NCBI GenBank assembly: GCA_024741835.1 | Contig: JAENRP010000064.1 | Coordinates: 55,582-119,581 of the forward strand | From: Diplocarpon mali | Taxonomy: Eukaryota > Ascomycota > Leotiomycetes > Helotiales > Drepanopezizaceae | Reading direction: 5' to 3' | DNA length: 64,000 nt | Shown here: positions 1 to 12,100 of the stretch, one piece after another | How positions within the stretch are numbered: the first letter of the stretch is position 1 | Layout of the letters: each line of letters begins with the position of its first letter | Made by a program: the position numbers and the translations under genes | The notes under the pieces: model-generated | Databases searched by the model: none | Seen by the model: the letters and a program-made list of their open reading frames with translations, nothing else | Told to the model about the DNA's origin: nothing

Positions 1-6
1 CCCCCT

Positions 7-1353
7 TCACTCCTCCGCCCAGCGCTTCTCACGGACAGTCATCGCCTTCCCAGCTGCGACCCGGCTCCCGTCGCTCTCTGCTCTCCAGCCCCAGTACTCA
101 CCGAGTCTGACTTCAGCATAAGACGCGTAGTCAAAGTCGATCTGGGAGATGGTAGCTTGGATCAAGGCCCAGATTCCCCAATAGAACCCTGGGATTCCGC
201 GGTAGATGTCTACTTCCGCGAACAGAAGTCGGCTTTCAGCGACTAGGTCTTCCTCCGATTTGTCTCGGCCCAGGTAATGAAAGTAGCTCCGGATGTATTC
301 ACGGATGAAGTCTCGGCGGTGCGATTTGGTGGGGAGTAAGGCGTGCTCACAGTCAAACCCACCCCATTCCGCGAAGTGGTTGGCGATATCGAAAGCCGCC
401 GGTGATGGGGTGGCGTACTCGTAGTCGATAAAGCTGACCGTCTTCGGGGGCGCGTTGGGGGCTGTCGCGGAAGGTTGTGGTTGTACGATCACGTTACCGC
501 TCAGCAAGTCACAGTGAGCAAACACAAGCTAGTCGTTCGTGAGCAGGGCCGGTCTCATTGCGGCGGATGGGGGTAAACCCACACTGTTGTCACCCAGACC
601 CGGCCGGTTGCTGAATTCCGCCACCAGGCGAGTCAGCTCCTGCTGGAGGGTTGCTTGCCGGCTCTTCTCGGCGTCTGTGTTGACTGGGAGAGCATATATC
701 CACTTCTGCATCACCGACCACAGGTTGGGGGCCGGCTTTCCAGGGGCAGTCCCGTCGATCGCTGCCTGCAGCGCAGGATCCATCCTGCTCGGTGTGGGCG
801 CGTGTACATCAAAGTCCTCACTGCCATGTATCTCATCCGCAAGTGGCCTTCGGGATGTAGCAATGCAGGGCACCACCGCATGCCATTGCGCCAACCGCCG
901 CGCAACCGCCCGCCATATCTCCTCCCGTCTCAAATCGGCGGGCGATGTAGCGGCCCCGCGGATGAACCTGTAGAGCATCCCGTTGTGGAATCGAGCCAGT
1001 AATGCCGGAGCCAGATGGTGTCGCGAGAGCAGTTCGTGGTTTTGGGTCTCCCTCTCCCGATCGATTATCAGATCTGTCCCCTGTCCGTATGCTCTCAGCA
1101 GAACAGCCTCGCTGTCGATCTCCTCGTCGGTCAGCCCGTTTCTCTTATTCACCACCTTGAGCAACGTGTTTGTGATGCCATCCGTGAACCGGATAAACTC
1201 GACCTTCCCATTTTCCCAGTCCGGCCGCAGGGTCAGGATCAGGCGCAGGGCTGACGTGTGGGATTCTCCTGGGCTGTAGGTGAGGGGAATGAATCGGATC
1301 TTGCTGGCGCCATTCGTGGCCGGAGCTGCGGGGTTGTCTGTGGTTGTTGGCAT
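7..1353 (-). CDS. EKI1: Ethanolamine kinase (choline/ethanolamine kinase family)
   Basis: Phosphorylates ethanolamine with ATP, the first step of the CDP-ethanolamine route to phosphatidylethanolamine; expected to be cytosolic. Two exons: 1353-583 and 528-7, about 430 aa, with a 54-nt phase-0 intron (582-529; donor GTGGGT, acceptor GACTAG). The first exon has the N-terminal kinase lobe (FTDGITNTLLKV, a nucleotide-loop-like motif). The second opens with the Brenner-type catalytic motif FAHCDLLSGNV, followed by FIDYEYATPSPAAFDIANHF, which holds the metal-binding Asp. Read without the intron there is an in-frame TAG at 531-529; splicing removes it and joins PGLGDNS to LVFAHCD, as expected in the family. 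The start ATG is at 1353-1351 and the stop is at 9-7. EKI1 rather than choline kinase is inferred from motif style. Confidence 0.85.
529..582 (-). other. Phase-0 intron whose acceptor overlaps an in-frame TAG
   Basis: 54 nt, donor GTGGGT at 582-577, acceptor AG at 530-529, branch-like GCTCAC 12 nt upstream. The length is divisible by three. Retention would therefore not shift the frame but would end translation at the TAG, just before the catalytic motif. Confidence 0.75.
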
Positions 1354-1429
1354 CGCCGCGTTGTCATCAGTCTGCAGAGCTTCTCGTGCACGGGAGAGTA
1401 ATTCTGCTTTTTGTTAGGTAATCTCCCGC

Positions 1430-1441
1430 GGGGGGGGGGGG
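1430..1441. repeat. G12 homopolymer run
   Basis: Twelve consecutive G on the plus strand, about 80 bp upstream of the ethanolamine kinase ATG, so C12 in the sense leader. Prone to slippage and to sequencing-length error. Confidence 0.95.
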
Positions 1442-1833
1442 TGAGAAAAAGAGAGAATTTCCTGCCACTCGATGCGTCCCTCACCCACGTGGGAATCCTC
1501 CGTGCTCCTTTGTTCCCGCGGCGCAATCGAGGATTTGCTCTTCGGGATCGCGCTCTAGCGAGGTCGTCTGTACTCCGATCGCGGTGACGGCGGTGCAATT
1601 GTCGATGCGAGACGATGGCAGAGGATCGTCGCCGACGATTCACGCTGCCCAGGGGGAAGGGGAAGGAGAGACGCGCGCACGCGGCGGCGGGGGAGGGCGG
1701 GGGATGTATGCGGTGCGGTAGTCACGGCCCGGCTCGCGGTCGCCGGCCCTCGCTCCGGGTCTTGGTAGCAGACAGCGCGGCTCAGCAGATCTGGGACACG
1801 AAGACCGGCGATATCGTGGAGACGAGGCTGCGA

Positions 1834-1853
1834 CGGCGGCGGCGGCGGCGGCG
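1834..1853. repeat. CGG trinucleotide microsatellite
   Basis: Six to seven tandem CGG units on the plus strand (CCG in the ethanolamine-kinase sense orientation), about 480 bp upstream of its start codon. Confidence 0.95.
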
Positions 1854-2539
1854 AGGGAGAAGATGGCTTGGGTCCTTGCGTGCCGCTGTCCTGGTGCGCG
1901 GCGGGAGGCCTCGTGCTGGTTTCCCCCGTCCTGTGTATCCTGTGTAGAGTATTCCCGCAACGGGGGCCGATACCCGCACATTTGGCTTGGCATCGTAGCG
2001 TGAGGTCCATCGCGACGTTGGCTTGTCAACTCGTCGATTTGGATGCGGTCAGCGACGCGCTGCCTGTTGAGGAAATCCCATCATTTCGGTCACCAAGTTG
2101 ACGGGCTGGTGTCACAGTATCGGACACGCCGTGTGGGTTCGGGCTGGTATGGGGCAGTAGCCTCGAGTATTGCTTCATGACATGGGGCTGGATGGGAATT
2201 TCTAGAGTTGGCCCTCCTTCGCGACTTGCTTCCACACGTTGCGGTTCCGCATTCGGATCTTCTGAGCTGGCTACCTGCTACGTACCCAAACACTTCCATT
2301 ACCAGAGAGGCGTTGTGAAGCACCAGACCCAAGATCACTACGTTCAATCCAACTATGATGAGATCCTATGCTGAGACATCGATCATCCTATTCAACTCCG
2401 GGGCCACCTATGTCTGAACCAAAACCTCCGTGTGCTCCACCAGCTAAGAAGACTCCTCGAAACTCTGCTGTGCATCCTCTAGATCCAATCATACCCTTCC
2501 CCTTTGATCTGGGGCCACCGGGCCGGGTTGGATTCCTCT

Positions 2540-5041
2540 TCAATTCGGGCTCGCCTCACGATAGCTTTGTACGAGTTCAGTGCCTCCTCTGAGCAAATCT
2601 TCAAACAGTGTCCGGCGCGTGACGGCCATTTGCGCCCCTTGACTCTTCAATAGCTCGTTGACCAAAACCAGACCATTCTCCCTGTCCAGCCGCGCCATTT
2701 CGCTGGCCTGTGCATGCGGCTGTCCGCTCTCGGTGGTGTGCGCTTCGAGCTCGGAATTGATCGAAGGTAAAGGAGGAGCAGATGGTGGTGGGTACGGGGA
2801 TACGGAAGAGCTTGGCGAGGAGGAGCTGAGCGTGTCATCAATGATGGGTTTTCCCGTGAGCATTTCAGCCAAGAGTCGGAAAACAGTAGCATCTTCAATC
2901 AGATCGCGGACACACTGTGCGCCTTCTGGCGTTCGTGCCATGAGAGCAAAGACAAACCAGCCTTCGCTCCGGACAACCGGCCACTTAGTTTGGCTCACCA
3001 TAAAGCTTAGTGGTCGTCCAATGTCGGGATGCAGCGAGAAGAAATTCCTTTGAATTCGCGATGTCTCGGCTTCGGTGGTATCTCGCCCGACGCTAGTGTT
3101 GAAAACTCGGCATATGGATGTTACTAGGCGGGCAATCTCCATCTTAATGGGCTCAACGTCAGTGCGCTCAAAGAGGGCAATGAGCAGTGAGAGCTTGGTG
3201 CGTGTATAGGCAGGCGACTCTTCGTCTTCGGACAAACGCTTGCAGATTCGACGAACGTTATTGAAGTTACCGATAGTGAGCTGTCGGGCAAGAGAGATAG
3301 CAGAAAATTGGATTGGCTGGAGTACGTCGAGTGCCCAGAGACGGGGCAGGACTTCGAAGAGGCCGGCGTCACCAAGGACTTCTTTATTCTTGGCTGGCAT
3401 GGCCAAATTCTTCAAAAAGCCAATAGTTGCGTGGAGAAGCTGAGAGTCAGTTGCATCTACAAGAATGGTGACGAGTAGCTTGTGAACCTGAGACACGTGG
3501 ACGAACTGCTCACATGTTTTGTCGGATCGAGCAATGTTTCCGAGCATGATGCATGCGCATACCTGCAACTGTAAATGTGGACTTGAGAGCCAGCGCCGTA
3601 GCGAGCTGCTGAAGGCTGACGTGACCGGGTAGGCTTCCTGGAACGCCGGCAGGGCAGAGAGGTCAGAGAGTACTTGATTGAACTTGGTACGCATCTGAGA
3701 GAGGGCTTTGGTATCATCCTGATCGGAAGACTTTGCTACACCAAAAGCCTGTATCGATGGGTGGAAATCGGATCGTGTGTAAGAATCCTCAAGGACGGCC
3801 AGGGTGCTATCTAGGGCATCTTGCGATATGAGTGCCTTCTGGTATCTTTCGTACTGAAGGTAAGCCAAAGCTGTGTTCACCAGGGCGATGAAATCATCCA
3901 TGGCAACAGGTAGCTCTCGGTTTGTCGCTATTCTGAGAAGTACAATGGGTGTGGATTCAGGTGCAAGTTCGGGATCGAAAGCTATGCCTGGTTAGCTGCA
4001 GGCCATAGACTAGAATTCAGCTTATGTACCTTGAGCGGCCATAAGGTCTAATATCTTGCACAAGTAGCCCAGCAATGGCCGACTATCATTGAATCTGGGA
4101 CTCGAGATCAAGTCAATGAGCTCTTTCGTCAAAAAGCACTCCGAGGCCTGTTTTTGAGCAGGTTCTATGGACGTCAACAAGAGGTTCGAATCTTGCCATC
4201 AAATGCCTTTACCGTAATCGATACATATGTTGTATAGCACGGGTATCGCAAATGCATTAAGAGAGACATCTTGTAATTGTAAGACGATTGAACGTATGTA
4301 GTGTGACGCAACGAGACGTGATCGGTTCTCATCTGTGGCTGTCAACGGTTTCCTCGCAATTTCGGGCAGTACTTACCAGTATCGGCACAGGAATTTCCAA
4401 TCAATCGCAAAACGTGAATTTTCAAAGTATGTCTCAAAGCATTACCACTAAATATCTCGAGGAAGAAGCTAAGAACGCCAGAATCTCCAAGGGGGATTCG
4501 CCATTTCGCTAAGAATGGTGAGCAAGGTGGCGTGTACAGATTCGGATGTTTAGCTGTCAAAGAAGCTTTCTATGAGTTTAAAGAGGAAACCCTCCCACCG
4601 AGATTGGCAGGGCAGCAAGCAGATAGGAGACTTACGGTCCCGGCTCCCGTCCGCCAGCTTCTCGGCAACCAAGTCAATCTGGTCTGAATCTGCCCGCCAG
4701 AGCTGAGCCATGACGGGTAAAGCTCCTTTTAACTTCTCAGTTCTCTGTTGTTGATCCTCCAGGTCGGTCGCTTCCTTTTCTTCGCCACCATCTTCTTCTA
4801 TTCTCTCATCCTCATTTCGAGGCTCCTCCTCTAGCTCAAAGATATCCAGAATGCTCTTTGACATACTCATTGCTTTCTCTGTTGATAGATGGAGATCAAA
4901 TGAATGGGTCCCTGGAACGTGACTTAATGGGTTCGGAATCAGGTTTCTTGGGTTTGTAGCTTCCACTGGGTCTGCCGGTGCCCTTAGAGGACCATCAGCG
5001 GGAGCATTGCTATTCATAGAGGCGCCCGACATATCAATCAT
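2540..5041 (-). CDS. SmgGDS/Bem4-like armadillo-repeat GTPase regulator
   Basis: Resembles Rap1 GTPase-GDP dissociation stimulator (SmgGDS) and its fungal relative Bem4, armadillo proteins that bind Rho/Ras-type small GTPases. Five exons: 5041-4636, 4553-4377, 4338-4213, 4164-4030, 3981-2540. These total 2286 nt, 761 aa, and every intron is GT..AG with in-frame joins. Residues 1-40 are polar, and an acidic patch (NEDERIEEDGGEE) lies near residue 75. From about residue 90 helical repeats follow, for example ASHYIRSIVLQLQD, VCACIMLGNIARS and HATIGFLKNLAMP. A Ser/Pro-rich insert occupies about residues 668-705 before the final helix. The start is the first ATG of the open frame (MIDMSGASMN); the second Met at residue 4 is also possible. 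Lies downstream of TOR on the same strand. Family placement is from repeat pattern and overall organisation, not a search. Confidence 0.75.
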
Positions 5042-6149
5042 TATCTTCGAGCAACAAGACGTTGTTGAGGTAGATTCCTGTCGGTAGTCTTCTCTCTGGA
5101 TGGCTGGTGAGAAGCGTGACGGCTTGCTGCGCCACTGGGGTCAGCCCGGACGTGGTAAGTGGGAAAAACGTGGAGCTTGACTGGGGTCGCAATCGGTTGG
5201 AGCCGATGCCACATTCCGGGTCCAGGATTGTCAAAATTTTGATGTTGTAGAGTCGTCACTGGTCCCGTCACCAGATGCGGCGATAAGATTTTGACATCAA
5301 GCACGAGTGAAAATTTGGAGAAGAGGTACAAACGATAAGGAAGTTCCAGGTTGCTTCCTTTTTCCAAGGGCCATATACTACTTGGCAGAGATTGTCAATC
5401 GGGTGATCGCTGCCAGAATGCTGTGCTAGGCCGGGATATGTCACCACCGCACAGAGAGTTCTTGAGCAGAGATATGAAGGTACGTAGGTATTGATGCCTC
5501 GCACTCGCCAAAACGATGACTAGCTAGGTAAGCTTCTCAACATATTTGGTAGCGAGCAACGTTAGCATCATCTCATCCCGTCTTCCAGTCCGACTATTTT
5601 CCAGAGTGCTATGCACCTTCGTAAAAGTACCTGTTCTCGAAAAAACGCACAATCCATGTGGTCAGCCTCTACGCGAATATATGCAGCAATCCCACTCACC
5701 GGCAGAACCGCACATCCAAGCCGTTGGCTGCTGTAATACCACATAAAATCACCGGTTCATTATACCGGGAGCAACGGTTCATACAGAATCGACATTCACA
5801 TCCAATCTCAGGCAGAGGTAAGATCGAGTGAACGCCCGGGTGCCATGTCAGGAGGGACCAATGCCTCGGGGAGCGAATCACAATTACGAAATACGAAAGC
5901 TGAGAATACACAGCAAACTATGTATATGAACCCCGGCCCAAATCCCAGGCCAAACGCCTGCTAGCCTGCAGGCTATTCTTACATATACAAAACTATTACA
6001 GAAGCTCCCAGTCAGCCACCAAGTCATGCAAAAAAGCCCCCAATCCACGTCGACCGCAAGCAAGAGAAGCATACCCTAGCTCGTTCACCAACGCCATCCT
6101 CCAGACGTTCGCCATAACTATAATAAATCGCAAGTCCTTTCCTCACTAC
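5042..6149. other. Intergenic region between TOR 3' end and SmgGDS-like promoter
   Basis: About 1.1 kb without a supportable gene. It should hold the TOR 3' UTR at its right end and the SmgGDS-like promoter and leader at its left end. Open frames here are short, lack family motifs and lie on both strands. Confidence 0.6.
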
Positions 6150-9100
6150 CTACCAGAAACTACACCAGCCGATGTAATGCTGGCAGAGATTCTCCAGCTT
6201 CGTCGCCTCGATCAGTAATTTATCCACTTGCAAGATGTACGTCAACTCCTCATCAGGCTTGAAGTCGTGACCAGTGAGTTTCTCCTTGACCCTGTTCAGA
6301 ACCTGCATCGCTCGCTCATTTTGTGTCTCTTGTACATCGATACCTTCGGGAGGGGCACCCTGAGACGTGGAGTTTGTTCTCGCACGAGGACGCGAAGGTG
6401 GTGGGCCACCTGGAGCCGGGGTTGGGTCTTGAGCTATATGCTCTGATGGTGGTATTTCAGCGGCCATCATCGATGGGCGGCGGCCTGACGACATCATGGA
6501 GTCGCGACGTTGAGACGGGAAATTTGGGCCTGCTGGAGAGGTGTCTCCAGTAAGACGCCAGTTCAGAAGTGGATCATGGATAAACTAATCTCGTTAATAT
6601 CGTACACAATCTTCAGAAAAGGGTACTTACAGCTTCGAGGACTGCCATCAGTGACTCTTTGTTATCGCGCAGCACTCTCATGACATTTTCACAAGTGATC
6701 CTGAAACTGCCCTCAATATTGCTGACTTCCATGGCGTACGTCAACATTCTTGTCAAACGGAATGGTACGCGCTCAGGATACTTCTCACGATGCATAGCAA
6801 CTTCGAAACAATCGCCGAAATCGATATGTATGATCTTACCCGTAATCCTATCAAGCATCAGATTGGAAGGATGTCTGTCACCAAGACCAAGAATGTATCC
6901 GACCATCGACATGACGCCAAGCGATCTAGTGTAATTGGTGCGACGTTCAAGCCAAGATTCAGAGCTCTTGCTCTTCAACCAGAGAACTCTGTAAAGATCC
7001 TGACCAGTGGTATTATCAAGAGCATAGCCGAAGACCTCAACCTTTTGCATGAGAGTAAGATTGTCATAATCAGGAGCCATCTGAAGCATGATGCGATGCT
7101 CGATGTTGAGTAAGATTTTTCGGCTTTCTCTGTACTCACGAATGAGAACATGGAGAGTATCACTGTTTGGAACCCAACCGAGTAGGCCAGAATTTTGCGA
7201 CAACGGAATCGCTGGATATCTCTGGATATTCAAATGTCGCTTGTATGACTCGGTATCGTTGACCATTAGCGTGTTGCAGAGGCCGAACAGTTGCATAACG
7301 CGCTCATCCTGACGGATATCTTCGTGGCCTTTTAGCACGAATGCATAAGCAATACCGTCGCTTCCTTGAAGACTTAGTTTTCGAGGACGTTGCTTGGAAG
7401 AAATGACAGAGAAGGTCGTCTCGAAATGCATGATCCTAGTAATGGGCTTGCCACTGAGATAGGTACCTGGTACGGCCAAGTCAAGGTTCCGAGCATTGAG
7501 AAGTTTAGGTGACACGTAAGCCAGTTCCAAGTTGTTGAGCTGTGGAAGTTGGCGCGCGATTCTTCGAAATACTTGATAGTAGAGATCCCAAGCCTGGTTG
7601 ATGTCACCCATATCCCCGGATTGTCTGTAGGTAAAGCACCATTCACGAGCCTCTTGAAGGTCGCGACCAAACGTTTGAGCGAAAGATATCTCTCGAAGGG
7701 TCTCAGGTCCCTGGTCAAGCATATCGTGCAAGGGTTTCAAAGTAGCAAACATTCCTTCGATATTCCGATCTCCGAAGTAAAGTCTCGATGCCTCCTCAAG
7801 GCCTTCGTGCCAGAGCTCATGCCATAAGACTGCAACGCGTATAAGCTCATGACTGACAAGATCTGCTTGCTCAACAAGTCTGGAGCTATGTTGGCGCATG
7901 CTATCCATGATTTGCATAGCAGATCTCGATCTCCTAGTATTAGGAGCCGACTTCATTGCGACAGTCAGAGGATAGACGAGAGCCTGGGGGTGCGCTCTGC
8001 CAACATCCGCAAGTAGGTTGTGGATCGATGATCGAACACGTTGATTGGGTTGGTTGATTCGAGCGATCAATTGAGGAATGACCTCGAGCCATGTATCTAC
8101 ACTGACAGAAGCAAAGCCTTCCGTGACAGCTGTGTTAACCTCCAGACTCCCTCCATGAGCAAACCACAATGTCAAAAGACGTAAGGTATCCTGCAAAGAA
8201 CTGCCTTCTGAGAGTGCGATTGACTTGAAGAATCCGCGCACTGCGGGTACAACGTAGTCAATAAGTACATTTTGCGGCACGATCAAGTCACGATCGCGCT
8301 CAGATCGCTGGCCAATAGCTTGGACAATCTCAAAATTCGCCAAAGCCCAGGCGTGCCAAGCTTTGTACCATGTAGGATTGTAATGGGTAGCAGCACGATA
8401 TGACGCTAGGATGTCGTGAACATGCTCATGTTTCCAATCTCCCTTTTTCTGCACAACTTGCCATTCGCCTTGCTTGAGACAGCAGCGAGCAAGAAGTTTT
8501 GTATGATCCATCAGATGCTTCGATAGCACTGCTGGGTTTACCGGATGCTGTGGACCGAGGCCATTGGACATGAAGCCATTGATGGAGGCGCCGGTTCCCA
8601 CACCATTGATACTGAGGCTGTTAACATCCATTCCATTCAAACCCTGAGCAGCAGCTTCCACAGCCTGCAATCGATCGACCATGTCTGAAGTGAATCTTTT
8701 GAGGGCGTCCAGTGCGGCATCCTGCTTGCCAGCTGCCCAATGGTATTTGAGCACCGCATACTGCACTGGAGGCGGAACAAGCTTAAATGGTTGTGCTGTC
8801 TCGTTGTTTTCCGACAATGATGGCAGTAGGTTATCTAGACTCTCATCATTTCCAATCAGCATCTGTAAATGCTTCTCCGCTAAACCCATACGTCCAGATT
8901 TGCGGCAGAGGTTGGAGAACTTGATCATCATTGGCATATTCTCGGTGGGAGAGATGACTAAAGCACGAAGCTTCAGCATTCTCTGCCAAACTTCGACATT
9001 TCTTTGGCAACCAAGAAGACGCTTCTCCCAGGTTTGGCGCATGGTCTCCTGCTTGGCTGGATTGTTAGAGCTCTGCTTATAAATAACAAGCTCTTCCAAT

Positions 9101-12100
9101 TCAGCCAGCATTTGCACACGAACAACAACAGTGTAGGCTCGGTTGTATGACTCACTAACCAGTGCACTCAACTCGGTGTCAAGGCCTTCTCTAGCTTTCT
9201 GAACGTACACGGCAGTTTCCTGGAATTGATTGCGATGCAAGGCAAGTATGGCACCAAAGAAAGACCGATCTGGAGTGTTGGCTTTCATGACACTCAAGTA
9301 ATCATCCATCAAGTCCCACTGTCCCAGACCCCATGCTGCTGCAGTAGCCAGAGGGGCGACGGCGCGGCGAATTTCAAGACCGGAAGTATGCCACTTGTCT
9401 TGTGCGAGCGCAGAAAGCGAGTCCCACTCTCCCAAAGCGTGTAGACATCTCATCTTGCCCATAATGACATCAAAACTGTCTGCTTGCTCCGGAAATTCCA
9501 ACTCGCGTTTTCGGTAGAATTCCAGGGCCTCTTCCCATCGCTCAAGCTTCTCGAACCAAGTTTCGCGCAGTTGAATGCCATCTTTGTAAAGTTGTGCTTT
9601 ACGTAGAATACCAATGGCGGCATCGTACTGTTGCAATTGATTATTGATCTGGATGAGCGCCTCCACTGCACCACTAGATTGATCTTGAAGAAACTCAAGC
9701 TCCTTGTAATGCAAAGCCTTCGCCCAAGCGTGACATCTGCCAGCCTCGCGGCCAAGGACACGAATATCGATTGGGAGAGCTTTGTCATCGTGCTCCATGA
9801 ACTCTGCGAGGTTGAGCAGAATACCGAGCAGATCGGGCGTGACGTGAGGAGATCGAATGGCCGTTTCAATATTCTGGATGAGGTCGTCTTGATATGGTTC
9901 GAAGAGATCGCCCCAGCATGATACGAACGCGGAATTGAATAGCTCCCGAGCGAGAGGTGGATAGATGGAAGCGAGAGCAGCACAAGCTCTAAGAGCTTGA
10001 TTCGGTGATTCTGTCAAGACGGTGACGCTGAACCTTCGCATCCACTCTTGCCAATCTTCCTTAGTGGATTTACCAGAAGCATCCCAAGCGGCCTTCAGAT
10101 GAACAGGATTTGAATCGAGTTTTTTGTTTTGTACTTCCAAAGAGGTCTCGTCGCTTGAGTTACGAAAGCGATCGTCGGCATTGAGATCTTGAGGTAATTG
10201 CTCTCCTTTCTGAAGCTTACTTACTAAGAGCTCATATTTTTCATGTACAATCTGGTTTGCAGTGAGCACCTTGCTGATAGTTCCGACGAAGTGTAAATAG
10301 TCCTTTCCGAGTTGGAAGATCAAGGCACACAAAGTATCAAGAGCAGCAATCCTCAGGGTAATGTCGCTACCGTTGAGCACTCTAGCTAATGGATGTATGA
10401 TCTTTGATGCAAAATCGTTGAGATTAACTTGCCGAGAGATTTTGCCAATAGTTTCGATAGCGGATTTTCGAATGAACGATGGCTGTTGTGGTTTTTCAAA
10501 AACATTAACAACGACTGGGATGATCAGGTGCATGTATTCCTCGGAGCTTGAACCGAAAACCAAAAAGGCATGCAAGACTCGCTCAGAGGGAAGCCGTCTC
10601 GTGGTAACGTCTTTCTGTAAAATGCCGAGCATAAGTGGCAGAATACCAGCAAGGTAAATCTTGAACTCCCCTTCCAATGAACGAGATATAGCCTCGACCA
10701 GCTGTAGGATATTTGCTTGTAAGGTCGGACTCTTTTCCCAGTACTCCTGCAACACAGCAACTATCTCTGGCAGAAAGTTCCGAATATGCTGGCGGACGAT
10801 GGTGACCAGAATGCTAAGCTGACTGAAATATGACTCTAGACGAGATTGAGAGGCGCTTCGAATGACACCAATGAAAGCAGGAATAACCTTGTCGAGGAAC
10901 GGAACACACTCTAATTGCAGCGTTCTGAATATGGTCATTATGGCCTCAATTACGAGAGCATGATGCTGTGAAAGAGACTGGTCCTTCAATATTTGAAGAA
11001 GAGCATTGATCACGACAGTCGGAAAGTATTCCTTGTTCGAAGGTGTGAGGCCATTCATCATGAGAGAAATATCGGTCATCTGAGTAGATTCGAGCCGAAG
11101 CTGGGTTTCTGGCGATTTCTCCTCTACTTGCTGGTGTTTGTAAGGATCAAGAGCTCCAAGAATGCCCATCAATTTGATAGTTTCCTGGCGCAAAGGACCT
11201 CGATTAGGTTCAGAACGAATAATAGTTTGCAGGATTTCGAGAAGTGGGGGGTAGTCTAGATATGGCTGAATGACATAACCTGAATTGCTTGCCAATTGCC
11301 CAAGTGTTCTCAGGGCGGCTTCGCGCTTGGCGACTGAACTCTGGTCTTGGAGCGCATCGATGATGATGGGCATCAGCTCCTTAAGATATGGTATCATGTC
11401 CTCTCCACCAACAGTTGCAAGGTCGCCAATGGCTTTCAGAATTGTACCGGCAACTGCAGGATTAGGATCCGAAGCTTTGGGAAGCAATACAGTAATCATA
11501 GGGTCGACATATGGCTTGATCAGTCTCTGTGAGTTTTGAACAAGAAGACTCAATAGTTTAGCGCTTTCCTCCTTGTTTCTCGCAACATCTGAGAACTCGA
11601 GTTCGGTGAGCATCTGAATAAGGACTTTTCGCAACGAAGGGATGACATAAGCAGGATTAACATGTGTCAGTCGACCGATGATGGCGATAGCCACCTCTCT
11701 TATACTGAATACTTCATCATTCAAGGCGAAGAATAGAGTTCTTATATTTTCGGCCTTCGCTAGGTGTCGATCGAAACGCTCATCCAGCGCAGCAAGGACA
11801 GTTCTGCGGATATTAGGATCTGGGTCAGCGACTCCGACAGTGAGTAGCTTTTCGATGACCTCGCTCACGACCTGGATGGCATGGTAGCTTGTTTGATTGA
11901 CGATCGGGTCCCGGACGTAGAGTTGACAACAGGTCAATGCGGCTGCCTCTCGAATCTCGGCGTTTTCGTCATCGACGTACTTGATGGCAACGTCACGGAC
12001 AAATTCATTCAGAACATGACCAGAGAAGTCGAAGCTACCCAGTGTATTTAAAGCAAGCTTGATTTCAGTCTGGCGATGCTCATAAGCAAGTGGATCCTTC

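Larger units (their letters stand above)
1354..2539. other. Intergenic region; leader and promoter of the ethanolamine kinase gene
   Basis: No gene can be supported. The interval carries a G12 homopolymer, a CGG microsatellite and pyrimidine-rich GC-rich sequence. The overlapping open frames here are arginine- and proline-rich translations of that low-complexity DNA. Confidence 0.6.

Noticed and set aside
529..531. In-frame TAG suggesting that the ethanolamine kinase is a pseudogene or uses stop readthrough
   Set aside because: A phase-0 intron (582-529) with a good donor and branch-like site ends exactly with this TAG, and splicing restores the expected PGLGDNS-LVFAHCD sequence.
1239..2029. 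Overlapping 130-150 codon minus-strand frames upstream of the ethanolamine kinase
   Set aside because: They are Arg/Pro/Ser-rich translations of CGG- and C-rich low-complexity DNA without conserved motifs.
4177..4200. tRNA B-box-like word GGTTCGAATCTTG
   Set aside because: It lies inside a 48-nt intron of the SmgGDS-like gene and there is no cloverleaf around it.
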